From the NCBI GenBank assembly GCA_038373885.1, contig JAWZYV010013168.1:78132-142131 (forward strand): a DNA stretch of 64,000 nt, read 5' to 3'. Position numbers and translations under genes: made by a program. Positions within the stretch are counted from its first letter, which is position 1, and each line of letters opens with the position of its first letter. This DNA comes from Cheiracanthium punctorium (Eukaryota; Arthropoda; Arachnida; Araneae; Cheiracanthiidae). Below are positions 24,332-36,160 of the stretch, one piece after another. The notes beneath the pieces were generated by a model. That model searched no databases and was not told the origin of the DNA. It saw nothing but the letters and a program-made list of their open reading frames with translations.

Positions 24332-24339
24332 ATTCAACT

Positions 24340-25883
24340 CAATTCTCAAAATATTCATTAGGTCTTTCCTCTCCCAAACCAGAACATTGATAAACTCATA
24401 TATTTTGACCCACAGTTGACGAAACTTGGAACTAGAGATGGGAAGGGCAATACAGATTTCTGTCAGTGGATATCAATAATTCTCTGAATTGTGTTGCTGT
24501 TTAAAAAAGTCTTGACAAAATGCTCAATGCATTTATTAATACTAGTTGTCACCCGTAGTCGAAATTTGACCATAAAGCATTAATGTTTTTTAATTTGGGC
24601 TTGAATAAGGTTCTTCTATCAAAAGAGTATGTCTCACCATTCCATATACATTGGAACCTACTAAAGTGACCACCTTAGCCAAGAGACCATCTGTCTTTGG
24701 TGACCACTTTTGTATAATTTCACCTTACAACCACCACACTTTTCTGTGAAGACGGTGTTTTTGTAAAAACTGTATCATGTTTTTTATCATGTATATTTCA
24801 AAATTGACACAAGAATGGAGCCATTGCCCGACTTGCCGCAAAATGCTACGTGTCAAATTACTTCTCTAATTTTCTTCGGTGCATTAGCATATTACACAAA
24901 AATTTTAGCATTTGCACAGCCTCCTCCATACAAACTTTAACTGTTCCGAATTTCACGGTCATCCGTTTGTGCAGTGTGCTGCAAAAGGGACACAAAGGTT
25001 TTCCTTAGCATATTTATATATACATAGGTAGATGATTGATACATATCACAAGAACACAATATTTAATAGCTGCATTTAACTGCTTAAGTCGTTTTTCAAG
25101 AAAACGGCCATAAAAGTGCCAATCCCCCCCCCCCCTCCCCCGCCTAAATTGTATAAAAATAAGTGCATGCACATTATGTGCATTCATTTTAAGGTTTTGG
25201 GCATTTTTTTAGTGTGAAAGAAATAAAAGTTAAATTTCTAGGAAAAGCAACAGGGGTTAATGTGACAGAATGTGTGTTTTCTAGTCATAAGCAGGGAATC
25301 ATTAAAAATATGTTTTAGACACTAAAAGAGAATTTTATTAAACTTACTTTGTAAAATAAATAAATATTTGTAAAGCTTTCTTTGAATAAAAAAAGTGAGC
25401 TAGCTGTTAATCTGCACAATTCATATCACAAATACATGTATTTGAGTACTGCCACCATCTACATTTAAAAATAAACTATCTCTGAATTAAGTTAAAAATA
25501 GTCTGGTATTGTCATCTGTTGTGTAAAATGAGATTTAAAAAAAAAAAAAAAAAAAAAAATCTGTGCCTAAAAATTTAAATGCTCTTACCTTTCTGGCACA
25601 TAACATTTGAATACTGTTGCCCATCAATATAACGGGCCCCATGAAATAGAGGGAGAAAGCTTAGCCCATGACTTTGATGGGAGTGAGGCTTAAGGCATTC
25701 AAGTGAGCATGAGAAGGAAAGTGTATAACAACACTTGGTTTGCTATGCACGGGCAGCTTAAATCTGAAGAAAAAAAGAGACTACTAAAATACAAGCAAAA
25801 TCTCTGGTTGCACATTATTTAATTCTAGTGAGTGCTGACCTACTTTTTTCGTCTTAATATTCCAAAGATTCAGATCTCTGAAC
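24340..25883. other. No gene recognised
   Basis: Noncoding. A TAGAGATGGGAAGGGC block at about 24434 resembles a hAT left end without a partner. C-run near 25125-25137 and A-run near 25538-25559. Confidence 0.4.
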
Positions 25884-26125
25884 CAGGGCTGGCCCAAGGG
25901 GAGTATGAATGTAGGTGATCACCTAAGGACCTGTGCCTCGGCCTTTTTTTGTTATCACATTAGACCGAGCTTGGTATATGATTGCAATATATCCTGTAAA
26001 AAGCTAGGAAATAAAACTAATATGTACTAGCAGGGGTAGTAATAACTTACATGAAACATGATAGAAAAAAGACACTGCTCTTCCGTTTCGCCTGGGGCCC
26101 TGCACGTCTTGTCGGGTTGGCCCTG
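25884..26125. mobile_element. hAT-like MITE, 242 bp
   Basis: Left end CAGGGCTGGCCC; inverted right end CAGGGCCAACCC. Directly flanked by TCTGAAC on both sides (25877-25883, 26126-26132), a 7-bp match of a likely 8-bp target duplication. No ORF. Confidence 0.75.
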
Positions 26126-26556
26126 TCTGAACAGAAGCTTGAAATAAAGAGGGGGAGGGGTGAACCAGGGACAAAAAAACAGTACACATTTTCAGTGTTT
26201 TTTAAATGTATCCCTTTAAGTTTGGAACAGTAAAAGTGATTATTTTTAAATTTATTATGATTTATTTTTTTCTTACAATTTTTTATGCACAGATATTATT
26301 TTATCTGTAAGATAATTAAACTCTGCAATATTAACATCTATTAGCATACCAAAACATTTGTGTAATATCATCCCCTCGCATAACTGCCTTTTTTCTTTTT
26401 TACTTTACTTTTTTTTTTACCAGCTCAGCTATCTGGAATTTTTGCATACATGGCATTTGGTATTTGGTACTTTTCAGATAATCAAACTTTTACTGTAAAT
26501 TTGTAATGATTGTTTGAATAACTTGATATTAATTATTTAGCTCTTTTTTTTTTCAG

Positions 26557-26809
26557 TGTGGTAGAATTGAACCAAATTATCCTCTTGTATCTGGTCATAG
26601 AGGCCCTGTTCTAGATATTGTGTGGTGTCCTTTCAATGACAATGTGATAGCTAGTGGATCAGAAGATGGCATCGTACGAGTTTGGCAGATTCCGGATGGA
26701 GGTTTAGTTCGTCCATTGATGGACCCAATAGTTGAACTCATTGGCCATCAGAGAAGAGTTGGCCTTATACTATGGCATCCAGTAGCAAATAATGTACTTC
26801 TTAGTGCTA
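26557..26809 (+). CDS. coro: Coronin, coding exon 2 (WD repeats 1-2, residues 67-151)
   Basis: The exon follows a strong acceptor (T-run then TTTCAG at 26556). It opens [17 protein letters not shown] and runs through [30 protein letters not shown] and [13 protein letters not shown] to NVLLSA. These are the first WD repeat (GH...VRVW) and the start of the second, co-linear with animal coronins. It holds 84 full codons plus one base. The donor is GCTA|GTAAGG at 26810, phase 1, and the next exon supplies GT to complete a Ser codon. An open frame starting at the internal Met (26620) exists, but the upstream residues are clearly coronin, so that is not the start. Intron 1 before it is 17,718 bp. 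Confidence 0.95.
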
Positions 26810-27680
26810 GTAAGGATTTTCATTTTTATGTATTCTTAAAATTAATCTTCCTCATTTACTTTGCTGAAGTAGGTTTTCTGGTCTAAAAAGCTCAAGTTTT
26901 CTTGAGTAATTTTCATAATTAAATTATAATATGCTCATTTACTCGGCGATAGCATTCTGAAAATTTGATGCAATTTGTTTAGAAAATTTGAAGCAATGTT
27001 ACTCAAAAATTCGATGCAGTTTAGTCTTAAAATGTGTAGTCTGCTATTTAAGAGATATGAAAGTTTTCTAATCTTTGTGTGAGTGAAATTGTTGTAGAAT
27101 ATATTTTAAGTGCAAATAAGATAAAAGTATTAAATATTTGAATTTTTTTTGTTTTGTTCATTTGTAGCATAGGCTTGGGGCTGAGCGAGTCCTAGGGTGG
27201 AGTGATCGGTGCGACCACACCAGGTGCAATATCCATGAGGGTGCCCAAAAACCTTCTGTATATTTATATATTGTTAGGCATATCAGGCATATTTACCTGG
27301 ATTCTCGATCTTGCCACTTTTGTGTAATCTAAAACTTTCTGTTTTAAAGCTGAAACAAGCCTCAAAACGTTCTTAACTGATCATAACAATAAATCTTAAA
27401 CTTAACAGTTGAAACTGAACATTGCCATGTGTTTTTAACAATCGACACTTTTATTTTTAATTAAATTAAACTTTAACTTAGTCTAAAATACAATCTAGAA
27501 TGCTTATTTAACATTCCCACTATTTGCATAATCTTTCAAACTTAATTGATATCATATTACTCAATAACTTATCATATTCTGCAATAACTTTTTTTTCCCA
27601 TGGTTGTGACATAATCATTAAGGAAACTCAAACAGCTTTCTTGGCAGATTGTCGTAGATGTATAAAAGAAGCACGTTTCA

Positions 27681-28040
27681 TATATCACAGACTTACGAAA
27701 AAATACCAAATTTCAGCTATGTAGCACAATTATTTTTGAAGTTATTAATTTTTAACGATTTAAATTTTTAAGAAAAAAATTCATATTTTGGCACCTTTAG
27801 ATGCCTCTAGACTGGCAACCAGTGCTGGTATAAAGCTGAGAGTGGTCTCATTTTAAAGCTGTTGAATGGGGCTTTAATATAAGCCACAAGATAGGGGTTA
27901 CAATTTTAAAAAATTGAAAATTTTAAAATTAAATTTTAAAATTTAAATTTCTCAAAAAGTGGCAATTTTAAAAATTCCAAAATATTATCAAATATAGTTT
28001 GTAATGTCTAGGATCAGGAGTTACTGGGCTTCAGAAATAC
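27681..28040. repeat. Left long terminal inverted repeat
   Basis: Reverse complement of 35468-35866 with scattered substitutions. An AAATTTTAAAATT-rich palindromic stretch lies at 27905-27950. Confidence 0.88.
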
Positions 28041-28498
28041 GTTTTGTAAATAATGTACCAAATTATTAAATTTTTATATTTTAATTACTAATTTTGCTAT
28101 GCAGTGTGCAGAACACTATTAAATTAATAAAACGAAATGATTACTTTATAGTATTATGTTTGGAAACCTCTCTTTAAAAGAAAACTGAAGCTGATTAGCC
28201 TACAAGTCCTCTTTTACTCAAATATGCAAATATATTAACAACTAAGGTGAATCCCATTGGATTACGTGATGATGATGACAGTGAGTAACTAACCAATCAT
28301 GTTACATTGAAGCTCACTTCAGAGAATTAGCATAAAGCACTTGTTTATTGTTGTTCCTTTAATTTTTTTTTACCAGTGTAGCATCAGAGTTGCTTGTAGT
28401 AGGAATTTCATTCTGATGTTTCCAGTGATATTATATCTTTAGAACACAAGCTATTTCTTGGCTACTGCACTTTTCCTTGTTAATTTCTCACTTGCATG

Positions 28499-28953
28499 AT
28501 GGATACCACTGACAAGATAGTAAAAATAGATTGTTTTAATCCTTTTAATAAGCCTAATCACTCCCAAGAAAAGGTTTGAGACATGTTACTTCATGGATGT
28601 GTGACTTGATTCCAGGAACACCTGAGTTATCCAAAGTCTGTGACAGTTGTAGAAAGCAGCTGATAAAGTTAAGAAATGAAAAACATAGAGAAATTTCCAC
28701 TGGAACCAGCAACATACAAGAAGAAAGTCAGTCTGATACTGAAATTGAAGAAGCACCTATTGATATGCCATTTTCAAATGAATTTGAAACTCTGAGTTCT
28801 CTGAACAGCTATCTTTTAGATCTGGGAGATTCGCCGGTAGACAGAAAGAGGATGCCATCCAAAATTTACTCTACTGATAAGGCCAACAGAATTAATATGG
28901 CTGTCAAAAGAAAACTGCTAGTGAATGCATCTATAGTCTTGACTCCAGATTAA
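28499..28953 (+). pseudogene. Transposase-like protein, N-terminal fragment, copy 1
   Basis: ATG at 28499 opens MDTTDKIVKIDCFNPFNKPN..EKV. A one-base shift near 28575 then leads to RHVTSWMCDLIPGTPELSKV, CDSCRKQLIKLRNEK, an acidic segment and KRMPSKIYSTDKANRINMAV, ending SIVLTPD* at 28953. The Cys pattern (MCD, VCDSC) suggests a small zinc-binding N-terminal module. I associate it with the same multi-copy arthropod protein family as 34021-34870, but I have not named the superfamily. The shift is shared with copy 2, so it predates the duplication. Confidence 0.7.
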
Positions 28954-28968
28954 TTTGGCAGGGCGCAG

Positions 28969-29058
28969 CGCCCAGCGGCCTTTTTATTATCTTTTTAGCA
29001 CCCGGCGGCCCTTTTGTCGCCTTTTTAGCGCCAGGCGGCCCTATTTCTCTTCTTTCTG
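28969..29058. repeat. 30-bp GC-rich degenerate tandem repeat, 3 units
   Basis: Units start at 28969, 28999 and 29029 with CRCCCRGCGGCC..TTTTT, and a partial fourth follows. The same array recurs at 30731-30820 in the second duplication unit. Related GGCGCCCGGTGCGG / GCCGCCGGGCGG blocks occur at 32088-32232. Confidence 0.75.
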
Positions 29059-30002
29059 CGCCCTCCTGCTTTCATATTTTTATTATTATTAGTCAACAAC
29101 CTGCACTTTTTATTTCCTACATACCATTTGCGGCCCATCACAATAATACGTTAATTAAAACGGTTACGATTGAGTACAATAATCCCATCATAAAAATAGG
29201 TTTGATTGAAAACGGCCCTTTCACAAAAACCGCCTATGAAATCCGATCTTTCCCACAAATGTAATTTATTAAAATGCTTTTTTCAAATATTCTACTCTTT
29301 CAGATCGAAATACTGCTACTGCCCTTTTCTTTGTTTTCATTTGCGCGAGCCGAACAGCCGAGTAACCCGAAAAGGCCCCTCTTATATGTTTTGTTTTTGC
29401 TGACTCAAGGGAGAAGCAGCCCGATCGGCATTTCACTTAGGAGTTGGGGGAAGAAAATACGGTTGGAAAATTCAAAATTTTCTCAAGTTATCTAAAAATT
29501 TCTGATTCCATCTGTCAATTCTCAAATATCGGTGGCTACGTTTGATAAATATGTAGTTGCGAATTATCAAACAATCATTATACCAGAGTTCGTCGCCAGC
29601 TGTATATAATTATTGCTCTTCTTGATGTCTTTAATAGTTTTGCAACACTAGCAAGTCCCCCCCCCCCCCCCAAACGATTTGCTCTTTTTAATCGGCTTTC
29701 TTAGTACATATTATTCGTAATGTATAACAGTTATTTACTAATCATATATAATTACAGATGATACAGAAAGAATGCCTTAGCAAAACGACGTTTTGCGATT
29801 CGAAAATTCCGCGGGATTTGCTTGTTTGCTATGGCAAGCCTAGACAAGGGATATCTTCTAAGAGGGGCGCCTTGGTTGGGCAAGGGTGCATTAAAAGAGG
29901 GGGCGGAGGGGGCAACTGCCCCCCTGTAGACCAAAGAAATTAATGTAAAAGAACCTATTTTACTTCCATAAAATGGACGTATATGCCAATCTTCTAACTA
30001 AC

Positions 30003-31750
30003 CTAAGGTGAAACCCATTGGATTACGTGATGATGATGACAGTGAGTAACTAACCAATCATGTTTCATTGAAGTTCACTTCAGAGAATTAACATAAAGCA
30101 CTTGTTTATTGTTGTTCCTTTAATTTTTTTTTTACCAGTGTAGCATCAGAGTTGCTTGTAGTAGGAAGTTCATTCTGATGTTTCCAGTGATATTATATCT
30201 TTAGAACACAAGCTATTTCTTGGCTCCTGCACTTTTCCTTGTTAATTTCTCACTTGCATGATGGATACCACTGACAAGATAGTAAAAATAGATTGTTTTA
30301 ATCCTTTTAATAAGCCTAATCACTCCCAAGAAAAGGTTTGAGACATGTTACTTCATGGATGTGTGACTTGATTCCAGGAAAACCTGAGTTATCCAAAGTC
30401 TGTGACAGTTGTAGAAAGCAGCTGATAAAGTTAAGAAATGAAAAACATAGAGAAATTTCCACTGGAACCAGCAACATACAAGAAGAAAGTCAGTCTGATA
30501 CTGAAATTGAAGAAGCACCTATTGATATGCCATTTTCAAATGAATTTGAAACTCTGAGTTCTCTGAACAGCTATCTTTTAGATCTGGGAGATTCGCCGGT
30601 AGACAGAAAGAGGATGCCATCCAAAATTTACTCTACTGATAAGGCCAACAGAATTAATATGGCTGTCAAGAGAAAACTGCTACTGAATGCATCTATAGTC
30701 TTGACTCCAGATTAATTTGGCAGGGCGCAGCGCCCAGCGGCCTTTTTATTATCTTTTTAGCACCCGGCGGCCCTTTTGTCGCCTTTTTAGCGCCAGGCGG
30801 CCCTATTTCTCTTCTTTCTGCACCCTCCTGCTTTCATATTTTTATTATTATTAGTCAACAACCTGCACTTTTTATTTCCTACATACCATTTGTGGCCCAT
30901 CACAATAATACGTTAATTAAAACGGTTACGATTGAGTACAATAATCCCATCATAAAAATAGGTTCGATTGAAAACGGCCCTTTCACAAAAACCGCCTATG
31001 AAATCCGATCTTTCCCACAAATGTAATTTATTAAAATGCTTTTTTCAAATATTCTACTCTTTCAGATCGAAATACTGCTACTGCCCTTTTCTTTGTTTTC
31101 ATTTGTGCGAGCCGAACAGCCGAGTAACCCGAAAAGGCCCCTCTTATATGTTTTGTTTTTGCTGACTCAAGGGAGAAGCAGCCCGATCGGCATTTCACTT
31201 AGGAGTTGGGAGAAGAAAATACGGTTGGAAAATTCAAAATTTTCTCAAGTTATCTAAAAATTTCTGATTCCATCTGTCAATTCTCAAATATCGGTGGCTA
31301 CGTTTGATAAATATGTAGTTGCGAATTATCAAACAATCATTATACCAGAGTTCGTCGCCAGCTGTATATAATTATTGCTCTTCTTGATGTCTTTAACTGT
31401 TTTGCAACACTAGCAAGTCCCACGATTTGCTCTTTTTAATCGGCTTTCTTAGTACATATTATTCGTAATGTATAACAGTTATTTACTAATCATATATAAT
31501 TACAGATGATACAGAAAGAATGCCTTAGCAAAACGACGTTTTGCGATTCGAAAATTCCGCGGGATTTGCTTGTTTGCTATGGCAAGCCTAGACAAGGGAT
31601 ATCTTCTAAGAGGGGCGCCTTGGTTGGGCAAGGGTGCATTAAAAGAGGGGGCGGAGGGGGCAACTGCCCCCCTGTAGACCAAAGAAATTAATGTAAAAGA
31701 ACCTATTTTACTTCCATAAAATGGACGTATATGCCAATCTTCTAACTAAC
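30003..31750 (+). repeat. Tandem duplication, unit 2
   Basis: Offset 1762 bp from unit 1 in the coding part and 1748 after the shortened C-run. It ends at the start of a 26-C run (31750-31775). Flanking sequence after the run does not belong to the unit. Confidence 0.95.
30261..30715 (+). pseudogene. Transposase-like protein, N-terminal fragment, copy 2
   Basis: Differs from copy 1 at two encoded positions that I see (PGKPELS for PGTPELS; LLLNAS for LLVNAS). It has the same shift after EKV and the same stop. No RNA evidence is possible here; both look nonfunctional. Confidence 0.7.
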
Positions 31751-31775
31751 CCCCCCCCCCCCCCCCCCCCCCCCC
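31750..31775. repeat. 26-C homopolymer at the duplication edge
   Basis: Marks the end of duplication unit 2. It is followed by GAGAAACTTTCATTAATCCGCCACTG, which looks like the right end of a CAGTGGCGG-type element. An open frame with a proline run here is only the C-run translated. Confidence 0.85.
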
Positions 31776-34020
31776 GAGAAACTTTCATTAATCCGCCACT
31801 GTGGTTGGGTGACTTTTTAAGGAGTTTAATGTGTATTGACGCGTACATCTGGATGAAACCGACCAAAACTCCAGACCGACAGTCGCACGGGCGGGGCCCG
31901 CCGTACGTGGGAACTTCAACACTTCAGCCGTGTACCATGTTCAGTGGCTTTATCTACTCAAATCAATCTGAAGATAGAGGGATTTGCGACGTTTTGCAAA
32001 TACAGCAATTTAAACACATTATGCTTTTGCCAAAATCAGAGCATAATAATGATCTTTTGCTTTAGCAATGTAGCGCTAGTTTTATTGGCGCCCGGTGCGG
32101 TCCTTCAGTTTGCCGCCCCATTCTTTTTAAGTTTCAGCATTCTGCCCTCATTTTGGTCCTTTAGTTTTCCACTTTATTATTTCTAAGTGTCCTGCCGGCC
32201 ACCATGTCTATTTGTTTTTTTGCCGCCGGGCGGATCCTCCCCCTCTTATTACGCCACAGTTTTAATTACATAAAAGTGGAGTAAATGCAGAATTTAGTAA
32301 ATCAGACTATTGACAAGATTTGGTATTCTAAATATTCATATTATACACCTTCTGATTTTAAAATTCTCAACATTTTAATGAATGAAGAAAGGAAAAAAAA
32401 ATAATAAAAGCAAAAGAAAGCTAGTTCTGGGAAAGGATGTCTTCAAAAAACAAATTGTGTCATAAGTTAACAGCTAGGTTATTCATAAAACAAACTGTCA
32501 TCAATTTAAGCTTATTTTCAGTTGAAAAAAAAAGAAAAATAATTCTGGAAGGTTTATTAATAGATAATTTGTTTAAGTACTTTTGGCACCAGGATGTTGA
32601 TTATTTTAATTATATTAAGCTGATTAAAAATATTTGATAGTTAAAATAAACTATTGATTACTTTTTTTATTTAAAAAAGATTAAAGCAAGGTTTAAGAAA
32701 GAAAATTTAGTGTTTTTAAAGAGACCTTTTTAAGTATGTTACAAGAAATTAAAAATAAAGCTTTATGAAAAATAAATTATTGAAAAATTTTAAACTTTAT
32801 TTCATACCATTGGACAATTCTGTGAGTTAAAAAAAATATTAATTTTATACCTGCTAAAAAACTTACATGTAGTAATTATTTTTATTTATTTTAAAGAAAT
32901 AGTACTTTTTTAAAAACTTATATTCACTTTTCATGAATGAGCAAGCATTAAATTAGAAGTGAAAGAGGAATAACAAATATATTTCAGCGATTTGATTTGA
33001 TATGGTGTTGTACATTCCAACCATAGGATGTATTAGAAAATTTGCATGACTATGCCATTTTTTTCCAGCAATCTTCTGTATTCTGAATTAAATTTCCCCA
33101 ATTTCTGTAGTTATCAATTGATGGATGAATTAAATTGTTTGATGCAATTTTAATAATGTCTAATAGTAATAAGGGTAACGTTGAAAATCTTTACTTGGTA
33201 CTCATTCAATAATTATTGCAAACAAAAGAATTTAAATAAAATTCTGATTTATATAATTAAATTTTATACATCCTGCATTGCAGAAATTTTATTATTTTTA
33301 TTACATGCTAAATGCATCTACCCTAATCCACTTACACTGACAGTCCTTTTCTGTTTAAAAGTTTGTACCAATATAGGTGAAATATCATATATGAATGAGA
33401 TCCAGTAATTGTGGTCCAGTAGTGATAGTGTGATAAAATGGAGGAACAAAAATTAACAGTCCCTCTGCCTTCGCCTACTGCCTAACAAATCATGTCTGGC
33501 TAAAAATTTTCTGAAACCTTCTTCAATAAATGTACTATTCTTATAAATAATAAGCATGTATGTCACGTAATTTTGAGAAAAAAAAATTAAGCAGAAAATT
33601 CAACATTACTTATATTAAAACTTCTTTATGCTAGAAGTTTTTGTTTAAATCAAAACGTCTAGTTATGTAGATTTAATTCACATATTTATGTCATGTTTAG
33701 ACCAAAATATTATCAACAAATTATTTTTCTTTTTTGCTTACTCTTACTTCTACTGGATATTTTCTCCAAAAGGAGGGGGGGGGGGAAACAAAGACAAATT
33801 GGAAAAAAAATCTTACTATGCATTGTAAGTCAGAACACATATTACAACTCTACATGTTAAAGTTTCGGGGATCAGATCGTTTCAAACCAGTTTCTATATG
33901 TTATCTACCTGTACATTCTCGTGGAACCCCAAAGTGCCCTTTTTGAGAACATTCTGCCCCTTTTGAAAATTCCCCCCCCCCCCCCCCCTGCCCCTTTTTT
34001 TCTAGAGTCAACCCTAATCT
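31776..34020. other. Interior of the long-TIR transposon; no gene recognised
   Basis: Holds GC-rich GCCGCC fragments (32088-32265), then 1.7 kb of AT-rich noncoding DNA, and an unidentified insert ending with a C-run and CTAGAGTCAACCC at about 34014. The insert splits the N- and C-terminal transposase fragments. Confidence 0.4.
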
Positions 34021-34904
34021 AGCGATGATAAGGATGATGATTCACAAGATGAGTTCTTTATACATGTAAAGAAGGTGTACAGCAGCTTCACTAGTAGGAA
34101 GAAGAAGCTTCAACTACCGACTCTTGTGCCTGACAGCTGGAGTGTGAGGAAAATAATGTATGAATTTTCGGTCTCTAACTACTTAGTTCGACAAGCCAAG
34201 ACATTGTTGATCAAAAAGGGTGCCTTGTCTCGTCCTGATCTGAAACCAGGAAAAAGTCTGTCAAATCATATTATTGATATTGTTAAAGGATTTTTTACAA
34301 GTGACGAAATGAGCAGAGTGATGCCAGGATGAAGGACTTTATATCAGTTAAAGACGACAGCACAAGTGGTAAAGAACACTTCAAAAATGTTAATGCTTAA
34401 TAATTTAAAAGAAGCGTATAGAGTTTTCAGAGAAAAATTCCCAACTGTAAAAGTGGGATTTTCTAAGTTTGCAGAACTTAGACCTAAAAATTGTGTTCTA
34501 GCAGGTTAGAGTGGAACACACTCAGTCTGTGTGTGCACCACTGATCAGAATGTGAAGCTTATGTTTGAAAATGCACGAATGAATTCAATGATGGATGGCA
34601 AAATTAAAACATACAAGGACTGCCTGCAAATGATGGTTTGTAGCCCACCATCAACTGACTGCTTCTTTTTAAATTGTATTTCATGTCCAGGTACCAAAAG
34701 GATTAGAGCACAGTCAAAAGACTAGCAGCCAGAGCAAGCCTACAAAGACCGTATAAGGACCAAATTATGGATGCAAGGCAATTGTTTGAATGGTCACATC
34801 AGAACATATCTAACAAAGACTTTGTATTTGTGACCCTTGAAGAATACATTAAAACTGAAGAACAATTCGCCAACCGGTACAGTACAGCTGTAACTATATC
34901 AGGC
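34021..34904 (+). pseudogene. Transposase-like protein, central/C-terminal fragment
   Basis: One frame runs from DDKDDDSQDEFF through VPDSWSVRKIMYEFSVSNYL, LPTLVPD, NLKEAYRVFREKFPTVKVGF, SKFAELRPKNCVLAG, SGTHSVCVCTTDQNVKLMFE and CISCPGTKRI. It is broken by in-frame stops at 34330, 34507 and 34723. A frameshift then leads to DARQLFEWSHQNI. ELRPK-CVLAG-SGTHSVCVCT is a signature I know from abundant multi-copy arthropod proteins of transposon origin; I cannot assign the superfamily safely. A MITE at 34905 interrupts it. Dead. Confidence 0.75.
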
Positions 34905-35064
34905 CATGGGTGCCGGCAGAATATTTCTCAGGGGGGGGGGGCAAAGACTACTTCAATGTATAGTTACCATGTTGGAAAGAGCAAAAATGCAAGGGAAACA
35001 CTGCATTCAAAAATCCAGGGGAGGGCCATTGCCCCCCCCTTGCCCTATGCTGCAGGCGCTCATG
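34905..35064. mobile_element. MITE, 160 bp, inserted in the dead transposase, perfect 8-bp duplication
   Basis: Left end CATGGGTGCCGGCAG; inverted right end CATGAGCGCCTGCAG. TATCAGGC flanks both sides (34897-34904, 35065-35072). G- and C-runs beside the ends and the CATG start resemble the family at 1773 and 2597. Confidence 0.9.
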
Positions 35065-35467
35065 TATCAGGCACCTAGAAATTTCATGCCTTCATACCTC
35101 TCAAATGTGGAACCAAAGTAAATGTGAAATTATTTTCTTCTGCAGTTGTTTCGAGCATATTTCCTGTTGTAAAGGATCCCTTTTGCAGATGTGATATGCA
35201 AAGTTAACCCCATCACGCAGACTGGCCGAACTTGCAGTTTACCAGACAGTGAAGTGAACAAATGTGTGGGTATCTTCCAACGATTGAAGTCTCGAACTAA
35301 TTTTTTAAACCTTAACTTTACTCATAATATTGGAGTTTCAATGGTAAGTGTCTATGTGACTTTTCTCCATTAAAAAAATGTAAAAGTAATAACCACTGCT
35401 TGTTTCATTCAATGAAATATTCAAAATTTTCTGAAACGATACTAATTCTGGTATTTTTCACAACACG
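35065..35467 (+). other. Residual 3' part of the transposon; weak open frame
   Basis: Possible further decayed transposase sequence (short frame 35191-35373) that I cannot align to a family. The right TIR begins at 35468. Confidence 0.35.
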
Positions 35468-35866
35468 TGTATTTCTGAAGCACAGTATCTCCTGATCCCA
35501 TTGAGATCCCATCATAGAATTTTGCTGTATGTATTGAGACATTACAAACTATATTTGATAATATTTTGGAATTTTTAAAATTGGCATTTTTTGAGAAATT
35601 TAAATTTAAATATTTAATTTTAAAATTTTCAATTTTTTAAAATTGTATGGGCTTGTGGCTTATCAAAATAAAGCCCCATTCAACAGCTTTAAAATGAGAC
35701 CACTCTCAGCTTTATACCATCACTGGTTGCCAGCCTACAGGCATCTAAAGGTGCCAAAACATGAATTTTTTTCTTAAAAATTTAAATCTTTAAAAATTAA
35801 TGACTTCAAAAATAATTGTGCTACATAACTGTAATTTGGTATTTTTTCATAAGTCAATGATATATT
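35468..35866. repeat. Right long terminal inverted repeat
   Basis: Reverse complement of 27681-28040; slightly longer because of an insertion near 35500-35545. Confidence 0.88.
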
Positions 35867-36160
35867 ACTGAATATCAAAAATTATGAAAATCTGAGACAT
35901 CAAGTCTGAATCAGTGTGTTGATTTGACATGGAATGACCCAACATTGTTTTTAACGGCACTCAACATTTCACCCTTCCTTAAAGTTTCAACATTATCATA
36001 TATGGGAGCATATGACATGACTTTTTATTACCTCATGTTTTTACTGTGTTTTAAACTCGGCTACCGTATTACAGTACAAGAATAGCCTTCAAGGACTTAA
36101 CGTTTAAGAAGTTGTTTTAATTTTTCCTCACATGCATAATCGCCGACTAACCTATATATA

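Larger units (their letters stand above)
28242..30002 (+). repeat. Tandem duplication, unit 1 (about 1.76 kb)
   Basis: CTAAGGTGAA-CCCATTGG at 28242 recurs at 30003, and the whole unit, ending ATGCCAATCTTCTAACTAAC, is repeated to 31750. Differences are few: single substitutions and a C-run that is long at 29656-29671 and nearly absent in unit 2. It includes the N-terminal transposase fragment. Confidence 0.95.
27681..35866 (+). mobile_element. About 8.2-kb DNA transposon with about 400-bp terminal inverted repeats
   Basis: The segment 27681-28040 is inverted at 35468-35866 across its whole length. Landmarks include GACTTA-GAAAAAATACCAAAT, GGCACCTTTAGATGCCT, AGAGTGGTCTCATTTTAAAG, TGAATGGGGCTTTA and ATTATCAAATATAGTTTGTA. 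The right arm carries an extra stretch of about 40 bp near 35500-35545. Within it lie N-terminal (28499-28953, duplicated) and C-terminal (34021-34870) fragments of one transposase-like protein in the same direction, so TIRs and protein probably form one element. Sequence outside the right arm runs to TGACATGGAATGACCC at 35940, possibly the true terminus, but I found no left counterpart. It sits wholly in coronin intron 2. Confidence 0.8.

Noticed and set aside
26810..26886. Read-through extension of coronin exon 2 to the stop at 26886
   Set aside because: The added residues ([10 protein letters not shown]..) are unlike WD repeats, and the GTAAGG donor joins in frame to the exon at 44675.
28499..30715. 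Two intact tandem host genes
   Set aside because: Both carry the same frameshift after EKV, end within a transposon and lack downstream exons, so they are duplicated transposase fragments.
31721..32065. 114-codon frame with a proline run
   Set aside because: The proline run is the translated C homopolymer and the rest has no recognisable content.
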